Assembly: GCA_031429355.1 (NCBI GenBank)
Contig: JANOZM010000004.1
Location: 186,001-250,000, forward strand
From: JANOZM01 sp031429355
Lineage (GTDB): Bacteria; Pseudomonadota; Gammaproteobacteria; Burkholderiales; Burkholderiaceae_E
DNA: 64,000 bases
Reading direction: 5' to 3'
Part shown: piece by piece, positions 33,446-41,625 of the stretch
How the letters are laid out: the number at the start of each line of letters is the position of its first letter
Position numbering within the stretch: the stretch's first letter is position 1
Made by a program: the position numbers and the translations under genes
Notes under the pieces: generated by a model
The model's database searches: none
What the model was told of the DNA's origin: nothing
What the model saw: only the letters and a program-made list of their open reading frames with translations

Positions 33446-34786
33446 ATGAAATCAGTATTTTTAAAAGCAGTGCAAGTAGTTGCGGCTGTTTCGATGTTGG
33501 GTGCTGTGTCAGTTGCCGTGGCCCAACCTAAACCCACTGAGATTCAAGTTTGGATTGGCTTAACTGGCCAAGGCGGCGAGTTATTAACTAAATACGCCGA
33601 TCAGTTTAATAAAGCCCAAACAGACTACAAAGTGGTGGTTGCTTTTAAAGGGCAGTACCCAGAGCAACGGGCTGCTGCAGTAGCAGCGTTCCGTACCGGC
33701 AACCCACCGCACATTATGCAAATGTTCGACGCTGGTAGTGGCGACATGATGCAAGCCAAAGGCGCTGTAGTACCCGTTTCAGAAGTGTTCAAGCGCGGTG
33801 GCTTAACCTTTAACCCAGCGGACTTTATTCCGCCGGCGCGTGGTTACTACGGTTTAACTAATGGCGAGTTATTGTCGATGCCGTTTAACGTTTCGACAAC
33901 CGTTATGTTTTACAACAAAGAGATTTTTGCTAAGGCCGGTTTAAACGCCGATGCACCACCAAAAACTTGGCCAGAAGTCATCAAAGCCGCCCAACAAATT
34001 CGTGAGAAAAATGCCGGTGCCTGTGGCTTTACCACCACTTGGCTAGCGTGGGTCATGCTAGAGCAGTTCAGCTCCCGTCATAATTCTGCGATCGGTACGC
34101 AAGGCAATGGTCGTGCCGGTTCTAATGCCGAGTTAACGGTTAACAACCCTTTAAACCAACGAATGATTCAAACCTTAGTGGATGGTCAAAAAACTAAAGT
34201 GTTTGATTATGGCGGCCGTAGCAACGACGCAGCAGCCAAGTTTATTTCTGGTGAATGCGGAATGTTAATGCAGTCGTCTGGCGGTTTGGGTGCAATTAAT
34301 AAAGATGCCAAGTTTAAATTTGGTGTGTCGCAATTGCCGTACTGGCCCGATGTTAAAGGTGCGCCTTACGCAACTACTTTAGGCGGTGCTTCGTTGTGGG
34401 TGTTTAACGCACCTAACCGTAGTGTCAACGAATTTAAAGGCGTGGCATTGTTTTTAAACCATTTGCGTTCTACTCCGGTGATGACCGATTGGGCCAAAGA
34501 AACTGGTTTTGTTCCAGCAACAAATGCTGCATTTAAGTCAATGCAAGACGAAGGCTTTTTTGCCAAGAACCCAGGTCGTGACGTGCCGGTGTTGTCGCTA
34601 ACCGCGGCCACCCAAGGCGAGAACACCAATGGCTATCGTTTTGGTCGTTGGGTTGAAATCCGTGACGTGTACCACGAAGAAGTTGAGCGTGCTTTACAAG
34701 GCAAACAAACAGCGTCTGAGGCTCTGTACAACGTGCAACGTCGTGGCAACGCGTTATTACGCGCCTTCGAGAAAACCTCGAACTAA
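33446..34786 (+). CDS. ugpB: sn-Glycerol-3-phosphate ABC transporter substrate-binding protein UgpB
   Basis: A 446-residue periplasmic binding protein with a signal peptide (hydrophobic VQVVAAVSMLGAVSVAVA, cleavage near AQ). The mature start TEIQVWIGLTGQGGELL and the blocks PPHIMQMFDAGSG, LLSMPFNVSTTVMFYNK, SSRHN and GGASLWVF fit UgpB, which binds glycerol 3-phosphate and its diesters. Of two adjacent ATGs, 33446 is chosen because GAGGAG lies seven bases upstream; the ATG at 33440 is too close to it. It is the first of the ugpBAEC operon. UgpQ is not present. Confidence 0.92.
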   Translation: MKSVFLKAVQVVAAVSMLGAVSVAVAQPKPTEIQVWIGLTGQGGELLTKYADQFNKAQTDYKVVVAFKGQYPEQRAAAVAAFRTGNPPHIMQMFDAGSGDMMQAKGAVVPVSEVFKRGGLTFNPADFIPPARGYYGLTNGELLSMPFNVSTTVMFYNKEIFAKAGLNADAPPKTWPEVIKAAQQIREKNAGACGFTTTWLAWVMLEQFSSRHNSAIGTQGNGRAGSNAELTVNNPLNQRMIQTLVDGQKTKVFDYGGRSNDAAAKFISGECGMLMQSSGGLGAINKDAKFKFGVSQLPYWPDVKGAPYATTLGGASLWVFNAPNRSVNEFKGVALFLNHLRSTPVMTDWAKETGFVPATNAAFKSMQDEGFFAKNPGRDVPVLSLTAATQGENTNGYRFGRWVEIRDVYHEEVERALQGKQTASEALYNVQRRGNALLRAFEKTSN

Positions 34787-34861
34787 GAGCGGTTAGTTAA
34801 CAGTTAGTGCAAAGGTAGTATTTAGATAGCACTCACTGTTCACAACTAAATTCCGGCCCTT

Positions 34862-35743
34862 ATGGAACGTAAAGTAGTTTTCGAAAACCCCTGGTTACCT
34901 TACTTGCTGCTTGCGCCGCAATTAATTATTACCGGGGTGTTTTTCTTTTGGCCTGCGGGCCAAGCGGTTGTTATGTCAACGTTGCAACAAGATGCGTTTG
35001 GTGTGACCAAAACATTTGTTGGCTTCGAAAATTTCATTGCCGTTTTCCGCGACGAAAATTACGTCAATACTTTGTATCGCACCGCGTTCTTCTCAATAGC
35101 CGTAGCGCTAATTGCGATGGTGCCTGCATTATTTCTAGCGGTTATGGCCGACAAAGTGATTCGCTTTGCTACCGCCTACCGAACCCTACTAATAATTCCC
35201 TATGCGATAGCCCCTGCCGTTGCGGGCGTGCTATGGATGTTTTTGTTCAATCCATCGGTTGGTGTTATCGCTTGGGCGCTCAAGCAAACCGGAATGGATT
35301 GGAACCCAAAGTTAGACGGTAATGATGCTATGGCGCTCGTCATTATGGCCGCCGGTTGGAAACAAATTGCGTATAACTTTTTATTCTTTTTAGCCGGCCT
35401 CCAATCTATCCCAAAGTCGCTTACCGAGGCTGCCTCGATTGATGGTGCCAGTGCAACCCGTCGCTTTTGGACCATTGTGTTTCCTTTGTTATCACCAACT
35501 ACATTCTTTTTATTAGTAGTCAATTTGGTGTACGCATTTTTCGATACCTTCGGCATTATTCATACCGTTACTAGTGGTGGCCCAGCCAAGGCAACCGAGG
35601 TACTCGTTTACAAAGTGTACTTCGATGGCGTGGTGGCCTTAGATCTCGGTTCATCTAGCGCGCAGTCGGTCATCCTTATGGTGATTGTTATTGCACTTAC
35701 TGCAATTCAGTTTCGCTTTGTCGAGCGAAAGGTGCACTACTAA
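34862..35743 (+). CDS. ugpA: Glycerol-3-phosphate transporter permease UgpA
   Basis: A 293-residue inner-membrane permease with six helices. The coupling loop is SLTEAASIDGASATRRFWTIVFPLLSPTTFFLL (EAA motif). The segment TFGIIHTVTSGGPAKATEVLVYKVYFDG is characteristic of UgpA. Its TAA stop overlaps the ugpE ATG by one base, so the two subunits are translated in step. It pairs with UgpE to form the channel. Confidence 0.93.
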   Translation: MERKVVFENPWLPYLLLAPQLIITGVFFFWPAGQAVVMSTLQQDAFGVTKTFVGFENFIAVFRDENYVNTLYRTAFFSIAVALIAMVPALFLAVMADKVIRFATAYRTLLIIPYAIAPAVAGVLWMFLFNPSVGVIAWALKQTGMDWNPKLDGNDAMALVIMAAGWKQIAYNFLFFLAGLQSIPKSLTEAASIDGASATRRFWTIVFPLLSPTTFFLLVVNLVYAFFDTFGIIHTVTSGGPAKATEVLVYKVYFDGVVALDLGSSSAQSVILMVIVIALTAIQFRFVERKVHY

Positions 35744-36579
35744 TGGTATCGGCCGCTTGGATTCCGCACGCAATTCTTTGGATCGGCATTGCCATTATTG
35801 GCTTTCCGCTCTACCTTACGTTTGTCGCTTCAACACTATCGAGCGAGCAAATTGCCCAAGCGCCAATGCAAATTGTGCCCGGTGCGCATATGGTCGAAAA
35901 CTACACCAACGCGTTTACCCGTGGCGCATACCAGCGCTTATCGCAGCCCGTAGGCCTAATGCTTTGGAATAGTTTGTTAGTCGCTTTAGCGATAGCCTTT
36001 GGCAAAATTGTAGTGTCGATTCTGTCGGCCTATGCCATTGTTTTTTTTCGCTTTCCGGGGCGCATGTTTTTTTTCTGGCTTATTTTTATCACGCTGATGT
36101 TGCCAGTCGAAGTGCGCATTTTGCCCACCTACGAAGTCGTCGCAAAATTAGGAATGATTAACACTTTTGCCGGTTTAACGATTCCGTTAATTGCCTCAGC
36201 AACGGGAACTTTATTGTTTCGCCAATTCTTCTTAACCATTCCAGATGAATACGTTGAAGCGGCTCGTATTGATGGCGCTGGCCCTTTCCGATTTTTTAAA
36301 GATATTTTGTTACCCCTATCGCGCACCAATATTGCTGCGTTGTTCGTTATCTTATTTATTTACGGTTGGAATCAGTACCTGTGGCCGCTGCTAATAACCA
36401 CTGACGCCAAGATGGACACCATCGTTATCGGTATTCAAAAAATGATTAGTACTGGCGGCGAAATTACTGATTGGGGCATGGTAATGGCGACGACCATTTT
36501 AGCCTTATTGCCCCCTGTGTTAATCGTCATCTTCATGCAGCGCCAGTTCGTCAAAGGACTGGTCGATTCGGAAAAATAA
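35743..36579 (+). CDS. ugpE: Glycerol-3-phosphate transporter permease UgpE
   Basis: A 278-residue permease. The MalG-type coupling loop PDEYVEAARIDGAGPFRFFKDILLPLSRTNIAAL is present, and YGWNQYLWPLLITTDAKMDTIVIGI is typical of UgpE. It shares TAATG junctions with both ugpA and ugpC, a sign of tight translational coupling and equal stoichiometry. Confidence 0.93.
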   Translation: MVSAAWIPHAILWIGIAIIGFPLYLTFVASTLSSEQIAQAPMQIVPGAHMVENYTNAFTRGAYQRLSQPVGLMLWNSLLVALAIAFGKIVVSILSAYAIVFFRFPGRMFFFWLIFITLMLPVEVRILPTYEVVAKLGMINTFAGLTIPLIASATGTLLFRQFFLTIPDEYVEAARIDGAGPFRFFKDILLPLSRTNIAALFVILFIYGWNQYLWPLLITTDAKMDTIVIGIQKMISTGGEITDWGMVMATTILALLPPVLIVIFMQRQFVKGLVDSEK

Positions 36580-37667
36580 TGGCCTCTATCTCAATTCGCA
36601 ATGTCGTTAAGCGTTACGGCAAAGGCCCAAAAGCCAACCAAGTGATTCATGGAATTAGTGCCGAAATTGCACATGGTGAGTTCGTAGTTATCGTCGGCCC
36701 CTCAGGTTGTGGCAAGTCCACTTTGCTGCGTATGGTGGCAGGCCTAGAAGAAATTTCCGAAGGCGATATTGCTATCGGTGATCGCGTAGTGAACCAGGTG
36801 CCACCCGATAAGCGCGACATCGCGATGGTGTTTCAAAATTATGCGCTTTACCCTCACATGTCCGTCTTTGAAAACATGGCCTATGGTTTAAAGATCGCCA
36901 AAGTACCCGAAGCCGAAATTCGTACTCGCGTAGACAAGACTGCGGCTATTCTAGAGCTAGGGCATTTGTTGCAACGTAAGCCCAAAGAACTATCGGGCGG
37001 GCAACGCCAACGTGTGGCGATGGGCCGAGCCATCGTGCGCCAACCGCAAGTATTTTTGTTTGACGAACCGTTATCAAACTTAGATGCAAAACTACGCGCA
37101 CAAACCCGTTTAGAAATTCAAAAGCTGCATCAGGACCTAGGCATTACTTCGCTATTTGTAACGCACGATCAAGTCGAAGCAATGACCTTGGCCGAGCGCA
37201 TGATTGTATTGAACGCCGGCAATTTAGAACAGTTTGGAACACCCGAAGAAGTGTATTCAAAACCAGCCTCAACATTTGTGGCTGGCTTTATTGGCTCGCC
37301 GCCTATGAACTTAATTCGCGGCACGGTTGAAGACGGGCATTTTAAAGTCGGTGATAGCGCTTTAGCATTAAGCGCGGCTGTCATTCCACCGTTCACTGGC
37401 GAAGTTGTACTGGGCCTGCGTCCCGAGCATTTAGATGTAGCCGAGACCGGCTGGGCGTTTAAAGTACAAATGGTGGAGATGCTTGGCGCCGAGCGTTTAA
37501 TTTACGCGCAGTTACTAAAGAGCACCGATGCGCCGGTTTCTTCCGCATCGATTATTTTGCGAATTGATGAATCGCAAAAGGCACCGAAGGTCGGGCAAAC
37601 GATTCATGCGCAACCACGGGTCGAGCGATTGCATTGGTTTAATGGGCAGACTGGGAAGCGGATTTAG
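36579..37667 (+). CDS. ugpC: Glycerol-3-phosphate transporter ATP-binding protein UgpC
   Basis: A 362-residue MalK-type ATPase. Walker A GPSGCGKST, Q-loop MVFQNYALYPHMSV, signature LSGGQRQRVAMGRAIVR, Walker B FLFDEPLSNLDAKLR and H-loop FVTHDQVEAMTLAERM are intact. A C-terminal regulatory OB-fold (residues about 240-362) includes LGLRPEHLDV. ATG at 36579 overlaps the ugpE stop; upstream extension of the frame lies within ugpE and is not used. It is the last gene of the operon; Rhs remnants begin about 230 bases downstream. Confidence 0.93.
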   Translation: MASISIRNVVKRYGKGPKANQVIHGISAEIAHGEFVVIVGPSGCGKSTLLRMVAGLEEISEGDIAIGDRVVNQVPPDKRDIAMVFQNYALYPHMSVFENMAYGLKIAKVPEAEIRTRVDKTAAILELGHLLQRKPKELSGGQRQRVAMGRAIVRQPQVFLFDEPLSNLDAKLRAQTRLEIQKLHQDLGITSLFVTHDQVEAMTLAERMIVLNAGNLEQFGTPEEVYSKPASTFVAGFIGSPPMNLIRGTVEDGHFKVGDSALALSAAVIPPFTGEVVLGLRPEHLDVAETGWAFKVQMVEMLGAERLIYAQLLKSTDAPVSSASIILRIDESQKAPKVGQTIHAQPRVERLHWFNGQTGKRI

Positions 37668-37898
37668 GTTAGTTGCTAAACGTATTTTTGCTGTTTGCCT
37701 CATTTTAACTGATTCGCAGTGCCAAGATTACGGATTGCAGCCTCAAATAAAGCGTTTGTTGCTCGTCGACTCGCTATATGAAATCGATTTTAAATTCAGC
37801 GAGTTTGTTGATTGTCTAGGATGCGGGTTACATGAGCCTAGCCAAGGGTTGTCAAGGCCCGTCGGATTAATATTTGAAACAAGATTCCCTCTAATTTT

Positions 37899-37990
37899 GC
37901 ATAAGTATTCAAGCCGCCAACTAATCGGCCCGACGCACTTTCGTCGTACCGATGCGGTTTTTCTTGAAGCAATTCAACCGTTACGCTCAA
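37899..37990 (-). repeat. Rhs core-end remnant, copy 5
   Basis: Read on the minus strand, this encodes VELLQEKPHRYDESASGRLVG and GLNTYA, almost identical to the piece at 39648-39770. It then breaks off into unrelated sequence at TYAK. It is the distal scar of the Rhs cassette array. The surrounding stretch 37668-38001 holds no intact gene. Confidence 0.75.
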
Positions 37991-38001
37991 AATAGTAATA
38001 C

Positions 38002-38457
38002 TTATTCAGCCGGAAGAGCGGTTAACACCTCACCATCAAACGTAATGTAAATGGTCTTAACATTAGAAAGCCTTTTTTCCGAAAGTTCTACCGAAAGTTC
38101 CCTTGCGCACTCACATTTATCGTTGAATAGCTGAATCTTTTGATTTGCCGAAAGCACTGACGAAACAGATTCATTCATCGGCAATGACAGCCAAGGCGCG
38201 GCAAGGTTTTTGCAACTCAAAGTCGCGTTGATTTTTAAGTTCAAACTTCCTTTACTGCGTGTTAGCAAAACCTTATTACTCGCCGGCAGCTCAATGCATG
38301 TTGATTCATGTAAAAATTTTACGCCCTCCATGAACACGGATGAATCATTACTCGATTGTTTATTGCAGCTCGCCAAAAGCCCGAAACATAAAAGAATTGG
38401 TATCAATTTTGCTTCTATCGACCGCCCACTTTTCCAATCGAAACAAACGATGACCAA
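38002..38457 (-). CDS. Lipoprotein, probable immunity to displaced Rhs toxin 2
   Basis: A 151-residue protein with a lipobox near residue 31 (ILLCFGLLASC), so it would be acylated and face the periplasm. The mature domain has several cysteines (STCIEL, LSCKNL, DKCECAREL) and no family I recognise. TTG at 38457 is the only in-frame start found that keeps the leader. It sits 56 bases after the broken toxin at 38514-38909, which is the usual position of an Rhs immunity gene. That pairing is inferred from order alone. A periplasmic immunity protein would imply a periplasm-acting toxin. Confidence 0.5.
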   Translation of the reverse strand: MVIVCFDWKSGRSIEAKLIPILLCFGLLASCNKQSSNDSSVFMEGVKFLHESTCIELPASNKVLLTRSKGSLNLKINATLSCKNLAAPWLSLPMNESVSSVLSANQKIQLFNDKCECARELSVELSEKRLSNVKTIYITFDGEVLTALPAE

Positions 38458-38513
38458 GTGCTCGGATTACGCAGATCAGGAAAACCATTCAGGGAACTAT
38501 TGCGATCATCGTT

Positions 38514-38909
38514 TTAGGGAAGATAAGGAGATGAAAAATTTGTCCCAAAGGGTGTCGTCCAAGTGTTATTGTCTGGCGCAATGACGACGCCGTTTGTGAG
38601 TCTTGCCACATCCGAAGCAATATTTTTCTGCCCCTTTCCATTGCTGCATGCGTCGAGAATTACTGGTTGTTTTTTGGGTCCCATCTCCGCGCTTTCAAAA
38701 AATTCACCAGCTGACTCGCGTTCATACGGTTAACGCTGTTTTGGCTCTCGTGAGAAATCAATATAAAAGCGCCCGAAATATCCGGCGCGTTCAAAGCTGC
38801 GCGGTAGTTTGGATCGTCCGGTTTCAAAAGTATTTCTTTTCGCAGTCCTAATGAATCAACATAGCTAACAGGATTGCCCCCCAACATAAGCATAGGTGTT
38901 GATGCCGCC
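38514..38909 (-). pseudogene. Displaced Rhs C-terminal toxin 2, doubly frameshifted (His/Cys protease-like)
   Basis: Translated across two shifts, this gives GGINTYAYVGGNPVSYVDSLGL, a linker, FILISHESQNSVNRMNASQLVNFL and PVILDACSNGKGQKNIASDVARL...VVIAPDNNTW. The His (LISHES) and Cys (LDACSNG) dyad with the 'IAPDNNTW' strand matches a domain common at Rhs C-termini that looks like a caspase/CHAT-type His-Cys peptidase; that assignment is inferred. One shift lies in the core end at TGTTGGGGGGC, one base longer than in sister copies. The other is at a run of six A (38670-38675), where the first frame stops at 38660. The second shift site is a canonical -1 slippery heptamer. Confidence 0.65.
38854..38909 (-). 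repeat. Rhs core-end remnant, copy 4
   Basis: Encodes GGINTYAYVGGNPVSYVDSLGL only if one extra base is ignored. It marks the junction between the immunity gene at 38911 and toxin 2, starting one base after that gene's stop. Confidence 0.75.
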
Positions 38910-38910
38910 T

Positions 38911-39213
38911 TTAATACTTACAAAACTGGATTTTTTCAGCACCATCTTTGAACCAATAGATTCCGATTGCCTTCACAGCAACCAACTCTTTCAGGGTGAC
39001 GTTTTTGATCTGATCGCACTTCAAGAGTGGGCCAAGGTCAGCTTCGAAACGGTTATAAACTGAATAAAGAGCTTCAATTTTTCCATCAGATAAGCCAACT
39101 TCATAATAACTAGATTTACCTAAATAGTGCCCGCTTATCACTAAGCCAATTGCACTAAAAAGACTTCCTACTGCAAGTAGAATTCGCTTAGTTTTTGCAG
39201 ATTTATTTTCCAC
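38911..39213 (-). CDS. Membrane-anchored immunity protein candidate for Rhs toxin 1
   Basis: A 100-residue protein. A basic N-terminus and one hydrophobic helix (RILLAVGSLFSAIGLVISGHYLG) are followed by a soluble domain with cysteines near its middle and end (LKCDQIK, IQFCKY). GTG at 39213 lies 11 bases inside the toxin 1 gene, so the two are translationally coupled, as is normal for Rhs toxin/immunity pairs. An N-terminal anchor with the domain in the periplasm fits protection from a peptidoglycan-cleaving toxin. The family is not recognised. Confidence 0.6.
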   Translation of the reverse strand: MENKSAKTKRILLAVGSLFSAIGLVISGHYLGKSSYYEVGLSDGKIEALYSVYNRFEADLGPLLKCDQIKNVTLKELVAVKAIGIYWFKDGAEKIQFCKY

Positions 39214-39754
39214 AAGAACACCGCCTAACGACTACGCTTTGGCCAGAACGCGAACCCCAGTCATTTTCAACCGCGCCGCTTGGTGACGCAGAAATTGTTC
39301 GACTGGACCCGGTGGAAATTCCCACATGCCCGCCGCTCGCGACCAAGTCACCAGCTTCGGCCGGGCCACTTACAACACTCCAACCAGCCAAACTATAGTC
39401 AGCGCTAGAAAGACTCTGTGCCCCCGGCGGGTATTTACCTTGACTCCAAGGCATTCCGCCTACATTTGGTAAGTTATACCCCGCTGCTTTGTATTGCGCA
39501 CTAGCGTAGAGATTGCACTTATTCGTACCGCTTTTGAAAGCTTTATTGACGTCAGATCGATCTGCTTTTTTTGACCAATCACGCTTGTCAGACCTAGCCA
39601 GTCCAACTAAATCTGCAACATCTCCGCAAGGGCACAATCCATCCGGATCTACATAACTCAGCGGATTGCCCCCCACATACGCATAGGTATTCAAGCCGCC
39701 AACTAATCGGCCCGACGCAACTTCGTCGTACCGATGCGGGTTTTCCTGATGCAA
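39203..39754 (-). CDS. Displaced Rhs C-terminal toxin 1, NlpC/P60- or CHAP-like amidase
   Basis: The reading frame is intact but has no normal start; it opens inside the Rhs core (HRYDEVASGRLVGGLNTYAYVGGNPLSYVDPDGLCPC) and so is an orphan cassette. After the DPDGL junction comes a 130-residue domain with a Cys in NKCNLYASAQYKAAG and a His in GDLVASGGHVGISTG, the Cys-His layout of NlpC/P60 and CHAP cell-wall peptidases. The C-terminus is CSCGK. It is followed by an overlapping membrane-anchored immunity gene. It would be expressed only after recombination onto a full-length Rhs gene. The peptidase call is inference from motif layout. Confidence 0.65.
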   Translation of the reverse strand: MHQENPHRYDEVASGRLVGGLNTYAYVGGNPLSYVDPDGLCPCGDVADLVGLARSDKRDWSKKADRSDVNKAFKSGTNKCNLYASAQYKAAGYNLPNVGGMPWSQGKYPPGAQSLSSADYSLAGWSVVSGPAEAGDLVASGGHVGISTGSSRTISASPSGAVENDWGSRSGQSVVVRRCSCGK

Positions 39755-39770
39755 TTCAACAGCTTGAGCG
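39648..39770 (-). repeat. Rhs core-end remnant, copy 3
   Basis: This is the longest displaced copy of the Rhs core end, about 120 bases. It encodes AVELHQENPHRYDEVASGRLV, then GGLNTYAYVGGNPLSYVDP. Its upstream half is shared with copy 5 (37899-37990) and its downstream half with copies 1, 2 and 4. Confidence 0.8.
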
Positions 39771-39911
39771 GTTATGTAGAAGTCGACATCCTTGGTTTTA
39801 GTATTTTTTTGCCTAGACGCGTATTTTGGCCCGCACTTTTGCGCGCGGCAAGGTGTTTTTTGTTGTGGTGGTTAGTTCTCAGCTGGTTTCTGCTGGGGTT
39901 TTCGTGGCAAG

Positions 39912-40088
39912 GAACACAGCGACCAAGAAGATCGTTGGGTTACCATCGGCATGGCCACCAATGGCCAAACCATCGTCGTTATGCATACCAGCCAATACCC
40001 AGAACCTAATCTCATCCGCACGTGCATTATTTTTGCCAGACTAGCTAACCGCGATGAGATCAATAACTACCAGAACACCACGCGCTAA
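39912..40088 (+). pseudogene. BrnT-like toxin, 3' part only
   Basis: The frame EHSDQEDRWVTIGMATNGQT, IVVMHTSQYPEPNLIR, TCIIFARLANRDEINNYQ matches the C-terminal half of BrnT ribonuclease toxins (RW-TIG, VVVHT, IRIISAR, E-x-x-Y). No N-terminal half with the usual EWD-PxKAxxNxxKH opening can be found in any frame before it. It lies 45 bases upstream of a BrnA-like antitoxin remnant, the normal order. Confidence 0.65.
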
Positions 40089-40133
40089 CGCGCATAGCTT
40101 TAATTTTTTTTACATTTATTGCAAGGTGATCAT

Positions 40134-40333
40134 ATGAAGGACCATTACGATTTTACCAACGGCGTGCGCGGCAAGTTTTATCAACCCAATGCCAACACAA
40201 ATCTGCCCATTTACATAGACCCGCACGTGCAAGCCTATTTAGCCGCTAAAGCAAAGCCAAAGGCATCGACCTCCCGCAGCTGGTCAACGAACTGCTTCAA
40301 CGCGATATCGATATCGCTGAGGCCGTACGGTAA
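40134..40333 (+). pseudogene. BrnA/CopG-like antitoxin, frameshifted
   Basis: The start has a good ribosome binding site (AAGGTGA) and begins MKDHYDFTNGVRGKFYQPNANTNLPIYIDPHVQAYLAAKAK, the opening of a common small antitoxin family. After a run of three A at 40253-40255, where four are expected, the correct continuation AKGIDLPQLVNELLQRDIDIAEAVR moves to another frame and ends at 40333. A single base loss has thus inactivated it. It is paired with the BrnT-like remnant just upstream. Confidence 0.7.
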
Positions 40334-40456
40334 GCAAAGGCGACTTCATAAACAACGCAGCGGGTTTATCAACACCGACGGGAAAGGGTGGTCGCTAAAA
40401 AGAAATTCTCTGAGTTCCCACATTTAGTAGAAGCACGAGCGCATCGTACATTTAGG

Positions 40457-40867
40457 TCAATCTTGTAAACGCAACGATTGCGCGGTGAAACAAATGGCAG
40501 CCCCAAATACCGGCTCAATTTCCACCAATATTTTTTCACCGTCATGAATTGCTTTCAATTCGTCATCTATTGCATGTTTAATCTGGCTAGGCATGTCGGT
40601 TTGGCGATTTGCTCCTCCAAGTAAGTAAGATAAACAAACTCGGAATTCTTCAACTTCGCTTTGCGAATCCCAGACAGTGATGCGGTCAATGATGTTTTGC
40701 TCTCTAAATTCATTAACTAAAAATCTGGACACGTTTTCGGCAACAAGTGTTAAAACATTCGTCGTTTGCGCCTGCCGTAATGTGATCGCTACCGTCTTAG
40801 AGATTTCATCAATACTAATTCCTAAAATAACGGCTTCGACACATAAATCAAATTGGTTGCTTTTCAT
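40457..40867 (-). CDS. Probable cytoplasmic immunity protein for displaced Rhs toxin 3
   Basis: A 136-residue acidic protein with no signal peptide or membrane segment (MKSNQFDLCVEAVILGISIDEISKTVAITLRQ...). I do not recognise the family. It starts 14 bases after the stop of the frameshifted toxin 3 and has the same orientation, the usual place of an immunity gene. A cytoplasmic location would fit a nuclease-type toxin. The frame is intact although its toxin is broken, which would be expected if immunity is retained after the toxin decays. Confidence 0.55.
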   Translation of the reverse strand: MKSNQFDLCVEAVILGISIDEISKTVAITLRQAQTTNVLTLVAENVSRFLVNEFREQNIIDRITVWDSQSEVEEFRVCLSYLLGGANRQTDMPSQIKHAIDDELKAIHDGEKILVEIEPVFGAAICFTAQSLRLQD

Positions 40868-40881
40868 GACACCTAACGCCT

Positions 40882-41276
40882 TTAGTTTCTAGGCCAAGGA
40901 GATACGGGTCTACCAGGCTCTTCTCGTTTACCACCGGGCCATTCATGTGCATGTGGCACTTGATTTCCCGGATGCGGCTTGTCTATTTCAAGTACCGGCC
41001 CCCATTTGGCCCATACTGCCTGCCTCGCCTTGGGCCTTGAACCCAGCCATTGGCAGGGCCCAAATCAGGCGGGTTTTTAATTCGATTCTCGTACCAATTT
41101 TTAAAGCTATTGGCCGTATCAATACAAGCCTTAGCTGCAACGGCAGCTGTTGCAGCAGCTGCTGTTGCACACGCTGGATTGGCCATGCAAGCCACGATAG
41201 GTATTGGAACCAAGCCATCAGGGTCAACATAACTTATCGGATTCCCTCCCACATAAGCATAAGTATTCAAGCCGCC
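40882..41276 (-). pseudogene. Displaced Rhs C-terminal toxin 3, frameshifted
   Basis: From the core end GGLNTYAYVGGNPISYVDPDGL the frame runs through an Ala-rich linker to GPRRGRQYGPNGG and then stops at 40983. With one G added to the run of five G (40999-41003), it continues PVLEIDKPHPGNQVPHAHEWPGGKREEPGRPVSPWP to a stop at 40882. That ending, with its HAHEWPGG-like tail, is typical of a widespread polymorphic-toxin C-terminal domain. The toxin is therefore inactive through a homopolymer-length change unless frameshifting restores it. Confidence 0.7.
41224..41276 (-). repeat. Rhs core-end remnant, copy 2
   Basis: Encodes GGLNTYAYVGGNPISYVDP in frame and heads toxin 3. It is nearly identical in sequence to copy 1 inside the full-length Rhs gene, which suggests it was displaced recently. 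Confidence 0.8.
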
Positions 41277-41334
41277 TTCAATCCTCAGCACAAATCTAAC
41301 CGAAGTTGCCGGAAAACTTGTTTCTTCGATCACT

Positions 41335-41625
41335 TTAATTGCCCTGACGGCATTCAAAGTTGGCCATTGGTTCAATCGACTCAACATCTTTAATTGCGAG
41401 CTTTTTCCATACCAAAGAAGGCTCTATGTTCCCAATATCAATTGCACCTTTCTCGTTAACGGAAAACGGAACCCTAGCGTCAGCTAATCGTCGAATCAAT
41501 TCAAAGCGACGCTTACAGTCTCCAAGGTAAAAACTATGGGCTGGCGGAAAGCGCATGTTATCAATTACGAACCAACCAATTACTAACAGCGTCAAACTGA
41601 GAAAAATAGAGAGTATTTTTTTCAT
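41335..41625 (-). CDS. Membrane-anchored immunity protein candidate for the active Rhs toxin
   Basis: A 96-residue protein that begins MKKILSIFLSLTLLVIGWFVI, a single membrane anchor or uncleaved signal. A soluble domain follows, with cysteines in GDCKRRFEL and ANFECRQ. Its ATG shares ATGA with the stop of the Rhs gene, so the two are coupled. Position and size are those of an Rhs immunity protein. The anchor would place the domain in the periplasm and so suggests that the cognate toxin acts there. The family is not recognised. Confidence 0.65.
   Translation of the reverse strand: MKKILSIFLSLTLLVIGWFVIDNMRFPPAHSFYLGDCKRRFELIRRLADARVPFSVNEKGAIDIGNIEPSLVWKKLAIKDVESIEPMANFECRQGN

Noticed and set aside
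37668..37898. Possible gene downstream of ugpC
   Set aside because: Open frames here either continue a shadow of ugpC or run into the Rhs remnant; none has a start signal or family marks.
39734..40044. Plus-strand open frames over the Rhs/BrnT junction
   Set aside because: Their translations are Trp/Leu- or Val-rich without family marks. The frame that makes sense is the BrnT-like one from 39912.
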